In this document: piece by piece, positions 47,501-58,870 of the stretch
Layout: the number at the start of each line of letters is the position of its first letter
How positions within the stretch are numbered: the first letter of the stretch is position 1
Notes under the pieces: generated by a model
The model's input: the letters and a program-made list of their open reading frames with translations, nothing else
What the model was told of the DNA's origin: nothing
Database searches by the model: none
Program-made: the position numbers and the translations under genes
Assembly (NCBI GenBank): GCA_963920765.1
Contig: OY987245.1
Coordinates: 7,766,727 to 7,830,726, forward strand
Direction: 5' to 3'
DNA length: 64,000 bases
DNA from: Ulota crispa
Lineage: Eukaryota > Streptophyta > Bryopsida > Orthotrichales > Orthotrichaceae

Positions 47501-48758
47501 CAAGTATATACAAAGATTGATCATAATATTAAGAGAACAATGTTCATCACGTGAGATTGTGACATTCATAGTACTACAAAAATGAAACTTTGTAAAGAAC
47601 AAAGGCAAGACACGAGTTGCCAATAATCAATAAGTTGATATCAAGGGAGAGACACTGAACCTCGCTTACATTAAAAATGTGATTGTACTTCCTCTAACTT
47701 TCTAAACATTAGGGGGTTTCAAACATCAAGTTTTTCAAGTGGCTCACTTTACGATTCACCTCAGTGAATTCACTAATGAACAGTGCGGTGACGCACCTCT
47801 AAAGTCACTCCTAACGTGATTCACTGAATTTCAAAAACTCACTTTCACGCAACTCATCCTCACGGGTGTTTAAAACGCTCAAACCCCCAACAAACCCTAA
47901 TCACAAACTCACAGATGTGTCAAACTTTGGGCATACAAGTGAATAAAAATAGTTCAATAGTGGGTTGAGTTGAGAAACTCGTAGACCATATTTTATGTTT
48001 GAAGTCCCCTACTAGATCAACTTGGACCAACTAGAAGAAACCACGAAATACTGTCTTAAAATCAAAATTCCAGGTAAACTATCAAGCAATATTTCAAACA
48101 ATTTCTTTTTACTTCAAACATAAGCAAATGAAGTAAATGAACGACCTCAATCAGAATCAACCAATTAACAATAGAAAATCACGAGTGGGAAAACCAATCA
48201 AGCATCCTGAAATAACACAAAATTAGGGTTATCGGCGAGATTCTCAAGACAGTTTGCCAGAACAATACTACCCGTACCGGAAGAAGAGAAATTGGAAATG
48301 AGGGTGCAGCAGTGAAATTGAATAATAAACGTGAAGGGACGCTCTGGTGATGGAAGCATGGATTTTCTGTTTAGTGTTTGGATTGGTGAGGGCCGCGCGA
48401 ACGCGAGCCCCCGCTGCCACAAATTATGACGTGTATGCCTCCCGTAGGAAGATACTAGAGCTCCCATGTCCGAAGTGCAATGGAGATAGTCGCCCTAGGC
48501 CATCCACCTTGCTGATCACGGATAGACCCCGCCCAGGTAAGTGAACAGAGCATGTCGACTCCGGGATTATATACTCTCCAGCCTCCTCTCCCCACGCCAA
48601 ACGATATGGGTTATCCAGGGAGTTTCTATTTTTCAATCCCTTCTCCAGCTTGCGGTGACAGCTGGACTGGAGTTAGCAGTAATTTTTTAAAGCAGCTGTC
48701 CGCTGCCCGCGCCAGCCTGGAGGGCTCTCATGATCCACGTCCGCGTCTCAACTTTGCA
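47501..48758. other. Unannotated DNA with a GC-richer patch
   Basis: No gene I can defend. The stretch 48380-48758 is less AT-rich and contains overlapping short frames on both strands without recognised motifs; it may be a gene remnant. Confidence 0.3.
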
Positions 48759-49124
48759 CCCTTAAACGTCGAGGACGAAAAACGTCCTCCGGCTCTGAAA
48801 AAAGATTCTGTGATTCAGAAAAAAGTTGTTTTCCATCTGATTTTTTTTCAGAAGTGACCATAAACACATGGTCCATCATGGAAGACAAAAAATCACCTTG
48901 TGAGATGCATTCATTTTTTTTTATAACTCAAAATTGTGATAATTGTGATAAGATTCAGAAACACGGTATTAGCTCCCAAATTGCCCTTCTTGCAATTTCA
49001 TGAGGGCACCATGCATTGTTGACTTCTCCAGCTTTTTGAAGCAATACTATTGATGCTCATGTGCAAAATGCTGTAGAATGTTACAGGCAAGGCAAGCCAC
49101 GGTGATCCATCCGTCCTTTAAGGG
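48759..49124. mobile_element. TTAA-type MITE, 366 bp
   Basis: Left CCCTTAAACGTCGAGGACG, right CGTCCTTTAAGGG before TTAA (49125-49128). Interior similar to 46221-46565. The left TTAA is not preserved. Confidence 0.65.
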
Positions 49125-49352
49125 TTAACCCTAATACAGACTACAGCAAATAGTGCATTTAGGTTGCCCCATACTAATTTCTTGACATTCCACACTATTT
49201 AAATATAAACCAAGACTATAATAATTTTTGTCAATAATTACTACAATAAACAATGGAAGAAGCAAGCAAAGAGTGGGCCCAACAAAAAGTGCCAAAGTCA
49301 AGGAACAAGAAAACTAGAACTTTAGATAAAATCAAGAATTATTGTAGTATAA

Positions 49353-49655
49353 GGGCATCTCCACTAGTGGCTTGAGCTCGTTGAAAGTGTCTAGGTCCCT
49401 CTCAAAAACCTCTCAAACTCTCTTATTTAGAGAGTCTAGCAAGCCACTCTTCAAGCCACTATTCATGCACTATTCACTTTAAGTTTAGTGAGCTTTATCC
49501 TTTACTTCCCTAGATAAGTGGTCACCCGCTTATTTATGGGGTGTGTTGGAGTGTAAGGCCACCTTTTCAAAAAACATGGGTGGAGATTGAGAACCTTCAG
49601 GCCTCGCCAATCCAATTGAAAAACTTTGAGCAAGCCTAAAGTGGTGGAGATGCCC
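49353..49655. mobile_element. PIF/Harbinger-like MITE, 303 bp
   Basis: Ends GGGCATCTCCACTAGTGG and the inverse GGGCATCTCCACCAC, flanked by TAA on both sides (49350-49352, 49656-49658). Confidence 0.82.
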
Positions 49656-50277
49656 TAAAAAGTGTTACATACCCTTCTAGGTGTCCGGGGGTGAGTCATA
49701 AGGTAACTTTACTCAGGTATGGCAACCTAATTGTTAAGGCAACCTAAACGCAATATTCAGTGTAGTGATTCTTGCTGGGACAATTGACATTAGTCTTGAA
49801 ATTTGGTTTATAAGGATGGGAAGTGGCAAAGACAATCAAATACCTTTCAATCTTTCCACATGGGTTTCCAAGTTTTCATTAGGGCGTGATCTGAATTTGT
49901 GGAGATAAACCCCATTAAACCCTAATTCAAATTCACGGAACTGCCATTCAACGACTCCAGAGGTGCTGAACTGGAGTTCGTCGAGTTTGATAATTTTGAA
50001 TTACTGCTTCTGTAGAGTTGCTGTAATTTCAGCTAATGATATTGTGGCAAGTTTGCTGAGATTTTAGTGTAAGCATCAATGCTGCCGTGGGCGGTTTAGG
50101 TTTTGGTGTATTATCAGTACACATCTTGTGAAGCTTTTGGCTCCGGTATGCTAGCTCTCAAAAGCTATCAAAACATGCTAATTGCTGGACAGATGGAATG
50201 TGCCGGCCGCATCACTGATTTCGGTGCAGAGATACTTGTAAAAGTACCACACCTTAGCATTGCCTTAGTACAATAAG
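49656..50277. other. Spacer, possibly 5' region of a micro-gene
   Basis: Nothing certain. Composition becomes less AT-rich from 50000, ahead of the short frame at 50278. Confidence 0.3.
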
Positions 50278-50442
50278 ATGGCCACAATCCTCGGCAGCGT
50301 ATTGTCAAGTTGGTCAAGGTTTTTCTCAAAAAGTACAACAGAGTTCCTCGTTACGGTCGTAGCATACACAATCTGGCGAATTCCTTCCTTGGACCAGGAT
50401 TTGCATGAGAAACGCCAGAGAATCTGCGCATGTTGGAGGTAA
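50278..50442 (+). CDS. Possible small protein, 54 residues, unknown
   Basis: ATG in very good context (AAGATGG), with an in-frame TAG ten bases upstream. The frame reads MATILGSVLSSWSRFFSKST, then a hydrophobic EFLVTVVAYTIW, then IPSLDQDLHEKRQRICACWR and a stop. The pattern of an amphipathic start, one short membrane-like segment and a charged tail looks like a small organelle or membrane protein. A donor-like AG|GTAAAA overlaps the stop, so the frame may instead be a first exon. I recognise no family. Confidence 0.35.
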   Translation: MATILGSVLSSWSRFFSKSTTEFLVTVVAYTIWRIPSLDQDLHEKRQRICACWR

Positions 50443-51076
50443 AAATTAGGGTTAGGGTTTCTGCAATTTGCGTTTGGATTGTGGATGGAGCAAACCAGAG
50501 TTGGGTGCTAAGTTCTGAGAGGAGGGAGCTGATTGAGAGGTCTTAACTGCAACTGATCAGTGTTTGCAAAAAAGCGATCGTCACTTGGAGCTGAAGGCGC
50601 CATGAAAGCCTTTTGCACACAAAGAGTTATGGCCATGACTTGAAGAGGTGCACACAGGGCACACATAGCTCGAGAGCATGAAAGGGTGGACGTGCAAAGA
50701 GGCATGAACACACACCCACCCACCCATGCGCGCCCAAAAGTCAACACCATAGAAACATCTCCAGAATGAAGGAAACTGCAACAACGAAATGATTAGGGTA
50801 AGTCAAATCTCATGACTAATGATGCGGGATGCGGGATTTTATTGCTTCTTCTCTAATTCGGCATCTAGCGATTGAGAGTCGAGATCTTGTCTCCAAAATA
50901 CTTGAGTTGGCTTAGAGATAGGTTAGAGTATTCTAGTCTCGGAACAGATAGCTCAGCATCTAAGAGCATCCACATCCTTGCACGCAACTTGGTCCTGCGA
51001 GAGCACTTGGCATGCCCGCACCCCTTGGTGCGCCTCAATAGACCTGCAACCGTAGTATGCTAGCTTGGGCTCACTC
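50443..51076. other. Unannotated DNA
   Basis: No supported gene. Confidence 0.3.
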
Positions 51077-51311
51077 AATTGTAGCTTGCACACTGCAACT
51101 GTCAGGGTTCAATGAATCCTTAGCACGCCCAAATACATGACAGTGGAAACTTTCAATTGTAGCTTGCGCATTGAAATGTTTAGGGTTTGATGATGAATCT
51201 TTAGTGTACCCAAATTTAGGACAATAGAAACTTTCAATTGTAGCTTGAACAGTGAAACCATTCAAGGTTTGACAAATCATTAGAGCGTCAAATCCAAGAT
51301 AATGGAAACTT
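51077..51311 (+). repeat. ~78-bp tandem repeat, 3 copies
   Basis: Each unit starts TCAATTGTAGCTTG and ends GTGGAAACTT or a variant. The units are degenerate. They lie about 400-630 bp upstream of SET gene 1. Confidence 0.75.
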
Positions 51312-51386
51312 GTTGATTGGTCGACACAAGAGGCCCACAACTGAAGCTCAACATCTGTCCTCTTTTGCAATATGCATTTAATACTT

Positions 51387-51504
51387 GCTTGTACCTAGCT
51401 GAGTGCAAGGGTGGGACATTTGAGATTTGAGCAAGCCTGTGATCACGAATTGCTTGTACCTGGTTGAAGGGTGGGTATCAGAGATTTGAGCTAGCCCACG
51501 ATTG
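51387..51504 (+). repeat. ~60-bp direct repeat, 2 copies
   Basis: GCTTGTACCTAGCTGAGTGC and GCTTGTACCTGGTTGAAGGG begin two units that share GAGATTTGAGC and AGCC..GAT. Confidence 0.6.
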
Positions 51505-51706
51505 TGATTGCGTCCTTGACACCTGCTTTGGAGAGCTGCAGGTTGCGTGCTCAGCAGATGCAGCAGCAAGAATGTAGCGAAGAATGTAGCGATCGATAGT
51601 GTGCATGGGTAGTACGGGTACACGCAATGTGCACAGAACGACGACGACCTTTAAGTAACGACCAAGAATGTAGAAACTAGAGGAATAAAATCGCTGTACC
51701 TGAACC

Positions 51707-54624
51707 ATGAAGGCGTTGAGCCAAGAGTGGAAGTCAACAGCACCAACAGACAGAGTCTCCTCCCGGGCAGAGCGCATCCCAAGGATAACCCCACAATGGA
51801 GCACCTCCACGGAGATCACGCGCCGCGGCGACGCCGACTCCCGAAACGCGAGGCTGGGGCGAGCACGCGCGGGTCTGGTAACCCTAAACGCGCGCTTCAA
51901 GGGCGACAAGAAACTCCTGCACGCCAGCCGCGACAACATGAGCCTGGAGCTGGCTGGATCCGCATGCAAGTGCAAGTCCAGAATCTGCTCCAGTTGTGCT
52001 TGCGTCACGAGGATGCGGAGCTGCGGGGTGGAGTGCGAGTGCCACGGCATCTGCTGCAACAGCGTGTTTCACACGCCCAAGCTTTGCATCCGCAGCGGGG
52101 CGCTCGGGGAGGAGCTCTACACCAAGGCCGACCTGCCCAAAGGCAAGCTCGCTTTCGTCATCTGCGGCCGAGTCATGACGGTGCCGGAGTTCTGGCGCTC
52201 CCTTGAAGTTATGAATCGACACTGTGTTGGCATGCGTCACTATGGATTCTCTGTGTCCTGGCTGGGGCTGGTGAAGTATGTGGTTGATCCGTTTGACGAT
52301 ATGACCGGCGCTGTCAACCATAGCTGCGAACCCAGCGTCATTGTGGAAGCATAGTAAGCATCTCTAGCCTTGCACTTCAAACTTGACACTTCAAGAGTTT
52401 ACATCGGCCCTCAAAATTCTTGCTCTGTAGTCATGCATTTCAAACATGAGCCTTGCGTGTCTCGTAAATAATCATTTGACCATTCATCAAAGGGAATATA
52501 GGATAAAACTCACTAAACTAAGGATGAATAGTGCTTTGAAGGTCATTGCTTTGCTCACTAGAATGGAGTGTCATGAGAGAATTTTGAGGGACCGTGAGCA
52601 TTTCTCATTTGTGCTTGGCGTGTGTCAGTACCAATGCAAGGCTGGAAAAGCCTAAGGTTGTGCATTCACTCCCTAGAGTCCTAAACCCTAACTTCATGAT
52701 TGTTACGCAGCCTTGAGTAGGCCATATAGATATTTTATGTGGGAAAATCTCATGGATACCCTTTAAGTTTGCAATATTTACATAGATATCCTTGCTTTTT
52801 CAGAAATTGCACAAATACCCTTGAATCAAAATTTTCAAGCGTTTGATTTGTTGTGCATGCCACTTCCCTTCTTCCTTTGTGTGCACGTTGCTTCTTTTTT
52901 GTTTCATTGCATTCCCTTTTTCAGCATTGGTCATGAAGGAAATACAAGCTCAACAAATAAATGCCTGAAAATTATGGTCCAAGGGTATTTGTGTAAGTTC
53001 TGAAAAAGCAGGGATATCTGTGCAAACATTGCAAACTTAAGGGGTATCCATGAAATTTTCCCTATTTTCTTCTGTCCCGTGTAAATGTTCTCATCTGATT
53101 CCGGTGCTATAAAATTTGGTCCCATCGATAAATCGAATTTGTTGTTTTCAAACGTTCGGTCCTTTTTAGGTTGATTCCTCCTTTTGACGATGATGAGTTG
53201 AGAGATGCTGCTCCATGTTTTTGATTGATGAGGGAGATTTGATGATTGCTGGTGCAGCTGGGCGAATGGGAAAATATACGCGGTGGGGCGGACGAGGCGC
53301 AATGTTACAGCAAGAGAGGCTCTCACAGTTGACTACAAGTGAGGCTTCGAATTGATTTTGAGCTGTAGCAATATTATCACCTCTAGGAATTAGTACCCAA
53401 CTAATGGTATATTCACAATTGGTGTTAGGAGGGGTATCAGCAACACAAATGCATTGTGAAGGTGAGTCCAAATGCATTTAAGTTTCCTTTGTTAAGGTAG
53501 TATGCTCTAATTGCAACCCTTTCATGTAAAGTAAAGCATGTCATAGGTAGCTCAAGACTAGATATAAAGTAGTTCTTGAATGGACCTCTTCAAGTCATAA
53601 AAAAAAGGTGTATTTTATTACAAGAGCCAATCACACTACTTAGTTTCTTCTCATCTCTTTACAAGTTGGAAGGGAATGGTTTATAAAAGGTCTAGAGTCA
53701 CAAATAGGTATGTACTACTATAGAAAACTTAAAAAAATCATCAACAATTCAATAATGCTTCAAAAAATATGAAAAAATTTATCTTACAATTGGCATCCAT
53801 TTCTCTTTGTTTGAAAATTAGACAATAAAAACCCTCATGTCTTGGAAGCCCATGAAAAGGCCGATCAGACCCTAAAGTAACGTTTTTGAGCATACTACCT
53901 TACTACCGCTCTTAACACCAAGTGTGAACTACTTGTGGCAAATTTTTGCAGATGGAAAGGAAGCACAAACCCGAAGGAATTCGCCGAGCTCTGTCGGTGT
54001 CGAGAAGCGGTGTGCCGGGGGCTGATAGCAGAGAAAGGCAGTAAGTTCAGCGAAGTGAGCACCGTGCATTACGAGAGCGAGATCGCACGGCTACAAGCAC
54101 AACACGCGGAGGCCGAGAGGGCACTACAAGAGCAGTACAAAGCGTTGTCGATTCTGGAGCGAGCTGGATCGACGGATGACGATGATGTCGGGGATCTGGA
54201 GATGGAGCTGATCCGGAGAGAGAACGAGAACGCGAAGCTGAAAGCTTACATCGAGACGATGGTGGCAGCCGTGACGCGCTCCAGGGCATCTATTTCGGAC
54301 ACATCATCCATGACGACGTACGTGGTGGAGATTCCGCAAGGGAGCCAGAATCAAGCCTCACCATTGCGAAAACTCATGCGCAGAATCCGGTCGCTGTTTT
54401 CTTCATCACGTAAGCAGGCCATGCTGAATGCACCGAAGACAGATGAGCTTCAGGCGGAGATCACCATTTCCTCGGCAACGAATCCTTGTTTTGCACCAGA
54501 TTCGCAACACGTTGTGACTGCCTGGTCGCCGAGGAGTTGTCCTTCCAGTGCTCGTGGACATCCTCCACCACCGTTGCCACGCTTTGGTCTGCAATCACGC
54601 CCACGCCTGCTGACAGTCCCTTGA
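51707..54624 (+). CDS. SET-domain protein 1 (putative protein lysine methyltransferase)
   Basis: Three exons, 51707-52353, 53258-53338 and 53952-54624, join in frame to 466 residues. Residues 87-118 form a Cys-rich pre-SET-like module (C-x-C-x4-C-x2-C-x-C, then CGVECECHGICCN). The SET domain runs from about 128 to 244: GALGEELYTKADLPKG (cofactor-binding region), VNHSCEPS at 203-210, and the catalytic-tyrosine motif LTVDYKW at 238-244. A post-SET ELCRCREAVCRG follows (Cys257, 259, 264). The tail has predicted coiled coil (HYESEIARLQAQHAEAERAL). SET proteins with these parts methylate lysine, usually on histones; the substrate is not knowable here. The usual Asn after NHSCxP is Ser. An in-frame TGA lies just upstream of the chosen ATG. 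Its paralogue follows 150 bp downstream with the same exon plan. Confidence 0.8.
52741..53062. mobile_element. GGGAAAAT-type MITE in SET-1 intron 1, 322 bp
   Basis: Ends GGGAAAATCTCATGGATACC and the inverse GGGAAAATTTCATGGATACC. Same family and length as 33572-33893. It makes up about a third of the intron (52354-53257). Confidence 0.8.
53495..53900. mobile_element. AGGTAG-type MITE in SET-1 intron 2, 406 bp
   Basis: TA at 53493-53494 and 53901-53902. Ends AGGTAGTATGCTC and GAGCATACTACCT are perfectly inverse for 13 bp. It fills two thirds of intron 2 (53339-53951). Confidence 0.82.
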
Positions 54625-54774
54625 TAGCAAAAACCCTCTCATTAACTACACCGATTAGATCGAAAAGGCGCGAGGTGATGAAGAGGTATAAGTGACGATC
54701 ACTCGTAGTACCAGAGTTCAAGACCACTCAGCTCACAAAAGCTTGAAGCTCATTGCGTAATTAAGGTTTTTGCA

Positions 54775-57700
54775 ATGAGTTTGATAAGGACAAACTCCGT
54801 AAGGAGTTCTGTGGAAAGTGAAGCATCGGGTGTGAGGATAAACCTGCGGTACTTGAAAGGAGAAATCGATCACGCCGTGAAAACGAATGTGGATGCGCAT
54901 ATGAGTGGCACGCCGCTTCTGTCTGTTCCTAGTGCTGAGACCAACCATGCCATGGCACAGCGTGAATGCGACTGCTATGTGAGAGGAAGGGAGACCTGCT
55001 CCGGTGCTTGTGCATGCCGAGCGACTATGAAGGTCTGTGCTGTCACGTGCAACTGCCATGGCTTCTGCTGCAACAGCCTCGTGACCATGCCGAAGCTGGA
55101 CGTGCGAGGGGGCGCATTGGGACAGGAGTTGTACACTAAAGATGACCTTCCCCAACAGAAAGTTGTGTTCGTTGTGTGTGGGCAGATCCTCACCGAAGCG
55201 CTGTTTCATGATATTGCCATGATCGACCCCCGGCGTTGTTACTACGGTGTGAGAGTCTCGTGGCCTGGGTTCACTAAGGACGTGCCAGGTGAGCCTGGCG
55301 AAGTCAAGTTTGTCGTGGATCCTTGGAGCCATTTCTCCGGAAGAGTGAACCACAGCTGCGATCCTAACACGGCTGTTAGCCCTTGGTAAGCAAACAAGTA
55401 AGCTAAGCAAGTTTATTTTCAGTTGATAAGGTAAGGTAGGAGGCTCATAAACCGACCATCTAAGGGCTGAAACTGAATTTTGGGAGGTGAAACTTCTTGA
55501 AGTATTTTTCAGTAAATTTTCCTTGAAAGACAAGAAGAATTGACATCTAATCAAAGTTGTTTCATATTTTTTGGAGCTTTGTGGAATTAGTTATAAAATT
55601 CTGAAGTGAAAAGGTCATAAACAATTCACCTCCTCAAATGTACTATGCTTGTATATTTTTGAGACCTACTCATAACATTTGATAGCCTGAAGAGAGGCTG
55701 CCTTTCCCTCTCTTCAAGTATCATCCACAAACTTCATCTTGACAAAAAAAAAAAAAAAAAAAAAAATCTTTTTTTTTCTTTTTTTTATTAATTTTCTGAT
55801 ATGTCTGGCCCCTCAACATGTGTGCATTGAACTAAGCCTCCCTTTCATAAACTCTGACAAATTCAGCCAAGTGTCCCCATAGCTAAAGAAGGATATGGAA
55901 TATTCTACATCATTCTCTTGGAAGGAGGGTAGCCTTTACTAGTGCTACTAAATGTTATGTATGAAAAAGAGCATGTACACATGAAATACATTTGAGAAGG
56001 TGGACGGTTTTAGAGCCTGAGCGGAATATGAGCCTCCTACCTTAGGAGGCTCACATTCCACTCAAGCTCTAAAACCATCCACCTTCTCAAATGCACTCTC
56101 GTACATGTTGTTTTTCATAGACTTCAATATCGTGCAAGTAGTGTATGTTTGAGGAGGTGGACGGTTTTAGAGCCCTACGCCACTTCAACTTCAAAATTTC
56201 ATAATTGATTCCACAAGCTCCATAAAATATGAAATAACTTGGATTAGATGCCAATTCCTCTTGTCTTTCAAGGAAAATTTACCGAAAAACATTTCAAAAA
56301 GTGCAGTTTCAGCCCTTAGATGGTCGGTTTATGAGCCTCCTACCTTTGCTTGCAATGTTTGAATGGGAGATCATTGATAGGTTTTATGACCATGAATGAT
56401 ACAACCAAGATTCTAGGGTTGATTGTTTACAATGTTTGAATGGGAGGTAAATGACTGGTTCATGAGCTTGATACATTGGAGGATTTGGGTTTGGAATTGG
56501 CAGATCACAAACCTTCAAGTATCCAGAGGTGCAAGCTGATGACAGTCTGTGGCTCATGCAGTTGGGCGGACGGCAAGGTATATGCTGTGGGTAGGACTCT
56601 CCGCAGAATCCTCTCCAAAGAAGCGGTAACAGTTGATTACAAGTAAGTCATTTGCAGAGACGCCTAGTAGATTAGGATTTCTGATTCTGCATCAAATAAC
56701 AGGGGTTTAGGAGTATGCACTGACATCCAATAGATAAGGGTTTAGGTCTCTGTATCAATGAGGGTTTAGGATTATGCACCGATATCCAATAAATTAGGGT
56801 TTCTGATTCTGCATCAAATAACAGGGGTTTAGGAGTATGCACCGACATCCAATAGATTAGGGCTTAGAATTCTGTATCAATGAGGGTTTAGGGTTCTATA
56901 TCAATGAGGGTATAGGAGTATGCACCGGCATCCAATAGGTTAGGGTTTAGGATTCTGCATGCACTAATGAGGGTTTACGATTATGCACCGACATCCAATA
57001 GATTAGGGTTTAGGATTCTGTATCAACGAGGGTATAGGATTTTGCATCAATGAGGGTATAGGATTCTGCATCAATGAGGGTATAAGATTCTGCATCAATG
57101 AGGGTATAGGATTCTGCATCAATGAGGGATTAGGATTCTGCATCAATGAGGGTTTAGGATTATGCACCTACTATACATCTAATAGATTAGGGTTTGGATT
57201 CTGTATCAATGAGTGCATGTAAGAACGGTGTACTTGAAAATGCCTAAGAAATTGGAAAACGGCATAACAAGGGACTCGTAGTGGAAACATTTGTGTAGAT
57301 GGACGGGAATCACCGACGGACCTGTCGCCGAGCTCTGTTTCTGCCGATCGAGTCGATGTCGTGGCGTCATTGCCGATCCCAGCAGCGATTTCATGGAGAG
57401 GAGCATCCGCCACTACGAGAACGAGCGAGACCGGCTGAAGGAGTTCCACGACGACGAAGACAAGTCGCTACAAGACCGAATCGAGACCATGGACGCCGAA
57501 ACGAAGAAGATACTCTCAGTACCCCAGCAACTGAGCCTCACTCGAAGTCTCGACAAGAACGACAAGCTTCAACTCGCCTGCGACAACATCACCGTTGCAG
57601 TAAAGAGAGCTACGGACGCCATGTCCATCGCTCGACACGCCAAGTGCGCGGAGAGAGCAACTCAATATGCAAGGAAGCTAAAGAACTTGGACTGCAATCC

Positions 57701-58478
57701 CCGCAAGATCTCCACCAAAGCACCAAACCCTAGCAAGCCCGGAAGAGTCTCAGCAGGTTACGGCTGGTTCGGGCAAGAGGTCGACGAACCAATCCAACCC
57801 CTGCCGCTCTCCCTGGTGTTCGCAAGCGGCGGATCCCTCCGCTACATCGCCACAAAACCCCCGTGGATCCCCTCGGGAAGCCGAAGCCGTGGAACCCTAA
57901 ATATCAAAAGATTTCCTCCATTGTCTCTTCCTTCCTCCCACCTCCCATCCCCGCGCATCATCCGCCCGCATCATCCTACTCCTAAGCCGCTCAGAAAACT
58001 CCCGGACGACATCACCGAATGGCCGGACTCCGGACTCCTGAGCATTGACGAGCGGAAGAAGCTCATGGCGTGGATTGAAGGTTGTATCAGTGCTCGTGGA
58101 AGTTCTCGAGGGGTTTATCCTCCCAATGGATCCCTCCTGTTCGCATTCTGGCTTCATACGCGTCTCCGGAAGCCTGATGAGAAGAAGATGAGGACGTTTC
58201 GGAGGCGGTGGTCGGGGATCACCACGCAGGAGCTTCTTGAGAGATTTGATGAAGAGAGTGAGGGGAAAGGAGGGATGTCGCGACGAGCTGTGCATTGCAT
58301 GCTGGCGGATGTGTTGACGTATACGCCATGGAAGTGGGACTTGCAGAATGAGGTCAGGCTCGTGGAGGATCGCGGTGACGGCGATCGGTGGCCGCTCCTG
58401 TGGATGGATCTGTTGAGCTTGCCGGGTGTCGTTCCGGAGTTTTCTGCTGATCGCGTCTGTGCAAGTCATCGAGGTTGA
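54775..58478 (+). CDS. SET-domain protein 2 (putative protein lysine methyltransferase)
   Basis: Paralogue of SET gene 1 with identical intron phases and an identical 81-bp middle exon: 54775-55385, 56562-56642 and 57299-58478, giving 623 residues. Cys-rich pre-SET at 65-100 (CDC..., CSGACACRATMKVCAVTCNCHGFCCN). SET core from about 110: GALGQELYTKDDLPQ, canonical NHSCDPN at 192-198 and VTVDYKW at 226-232. Post-SET ELCFCRSSRCRG (Cys244, 246, 251). The tail begins with a coiled coil like gene 1 (HYENERDRLKEF). It then has about 320 further residues, including a C-terminal globular-looking segment (LSIDERKKLMAWIEGC, VYPPNGSLLFAFWLHTRL) absent from gene 1 and not recognised. All catalytic motifs are present. 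An extra upstream exon cannot be excluded. Confidence 0.8.
55434..56345. mobile_element. Compound AGGTAG-type MITE in SET-2 intron 1
   Basis: Left AGGTAGGAGGCTCATAAACC and right inverse of the same sequence; the inverse arms exceed 100 bp. An internal junction CTCCTACCTTAGGAGGCTCA at about 56027-56046 shows two elements joined end to end. A CATAACATT-type MITE is nested at 55671-55959. Together they make most of intron 55386-56561. The last flank reads TT rather than TA. Confidence 0.75.
55671..55959. mobile_element. CATAACATT-type MITE nested in SET-2 intron
   Basis: Second copy of the element at 31052-31356; ends CATAACATTTGATAGC and GCTACTAAATGTTATG. Includes a homopolymer A tract at about 55742-55763. 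Confidence 0.7.
56665..57215 (+). repeat. Telomere-like minisatellite in SET-2 intron 2
   Basis: Mixed units built from GATTAGGGTTTAGGATTCTG and ATGAGGGTATAGGATTCTGC fill intron 56643-57298. A 24-bp unit is repeated five to six times at 57035-57160. TTTAGGG-like cores resemble plant telomere repeats but are not perfect arrays. Confidence 0.8.
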
Positions 58479-58599
58479 CATGGCCAAGTGCTTTGCCACA
58501 AACCCGAAGAATTGCACTAACTTATGCCAGAACAAACAAAACACAAGATACAAATATTTACTGTCCACACTGGCTCTCTCTGTGGTCGTAGCTTTGCTC

Positions 58600-58870
58600 T
58601 CTACATGTGGTTAGGGTTTATGATTGATCTCTGCATGTGCTTAGGGTGCTTAGGGTTTAGGATTGATCTCTTTTTGTGCTTAGGATTTAGGATTCATCTC
58701 TACATGTGCTTAGGGTTGAGGATTGATATGTACATTTGAGTTTAGGGTTTAGGGTTGAGTTCTCCATGTGTGTAGGGTTTGGGATCAATCTCTACATGTG
58801 CGTAGGGTTTAGGATTGATCTCTATATGTGTTTAGGGTTTAGGATTGACCTCTACATGTGCTTAGAGTTT
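58600..58870 (+). repeat. Telomere-like minisatellite 3' of SET-2
   Basis: About eight ~31-bp units of the type TTAGGGTTTAGGATTGATCT followed by CTACATGTG start about 120 bp after the SET-2 stop codon. Confidence 0.8.

Noticed and set aside
51478..52321. Minus-strand and shifted plus-strand frames over SET exon 1
   Set aside because: They are shadows of the GC-rich SET coding exon and have no domains.
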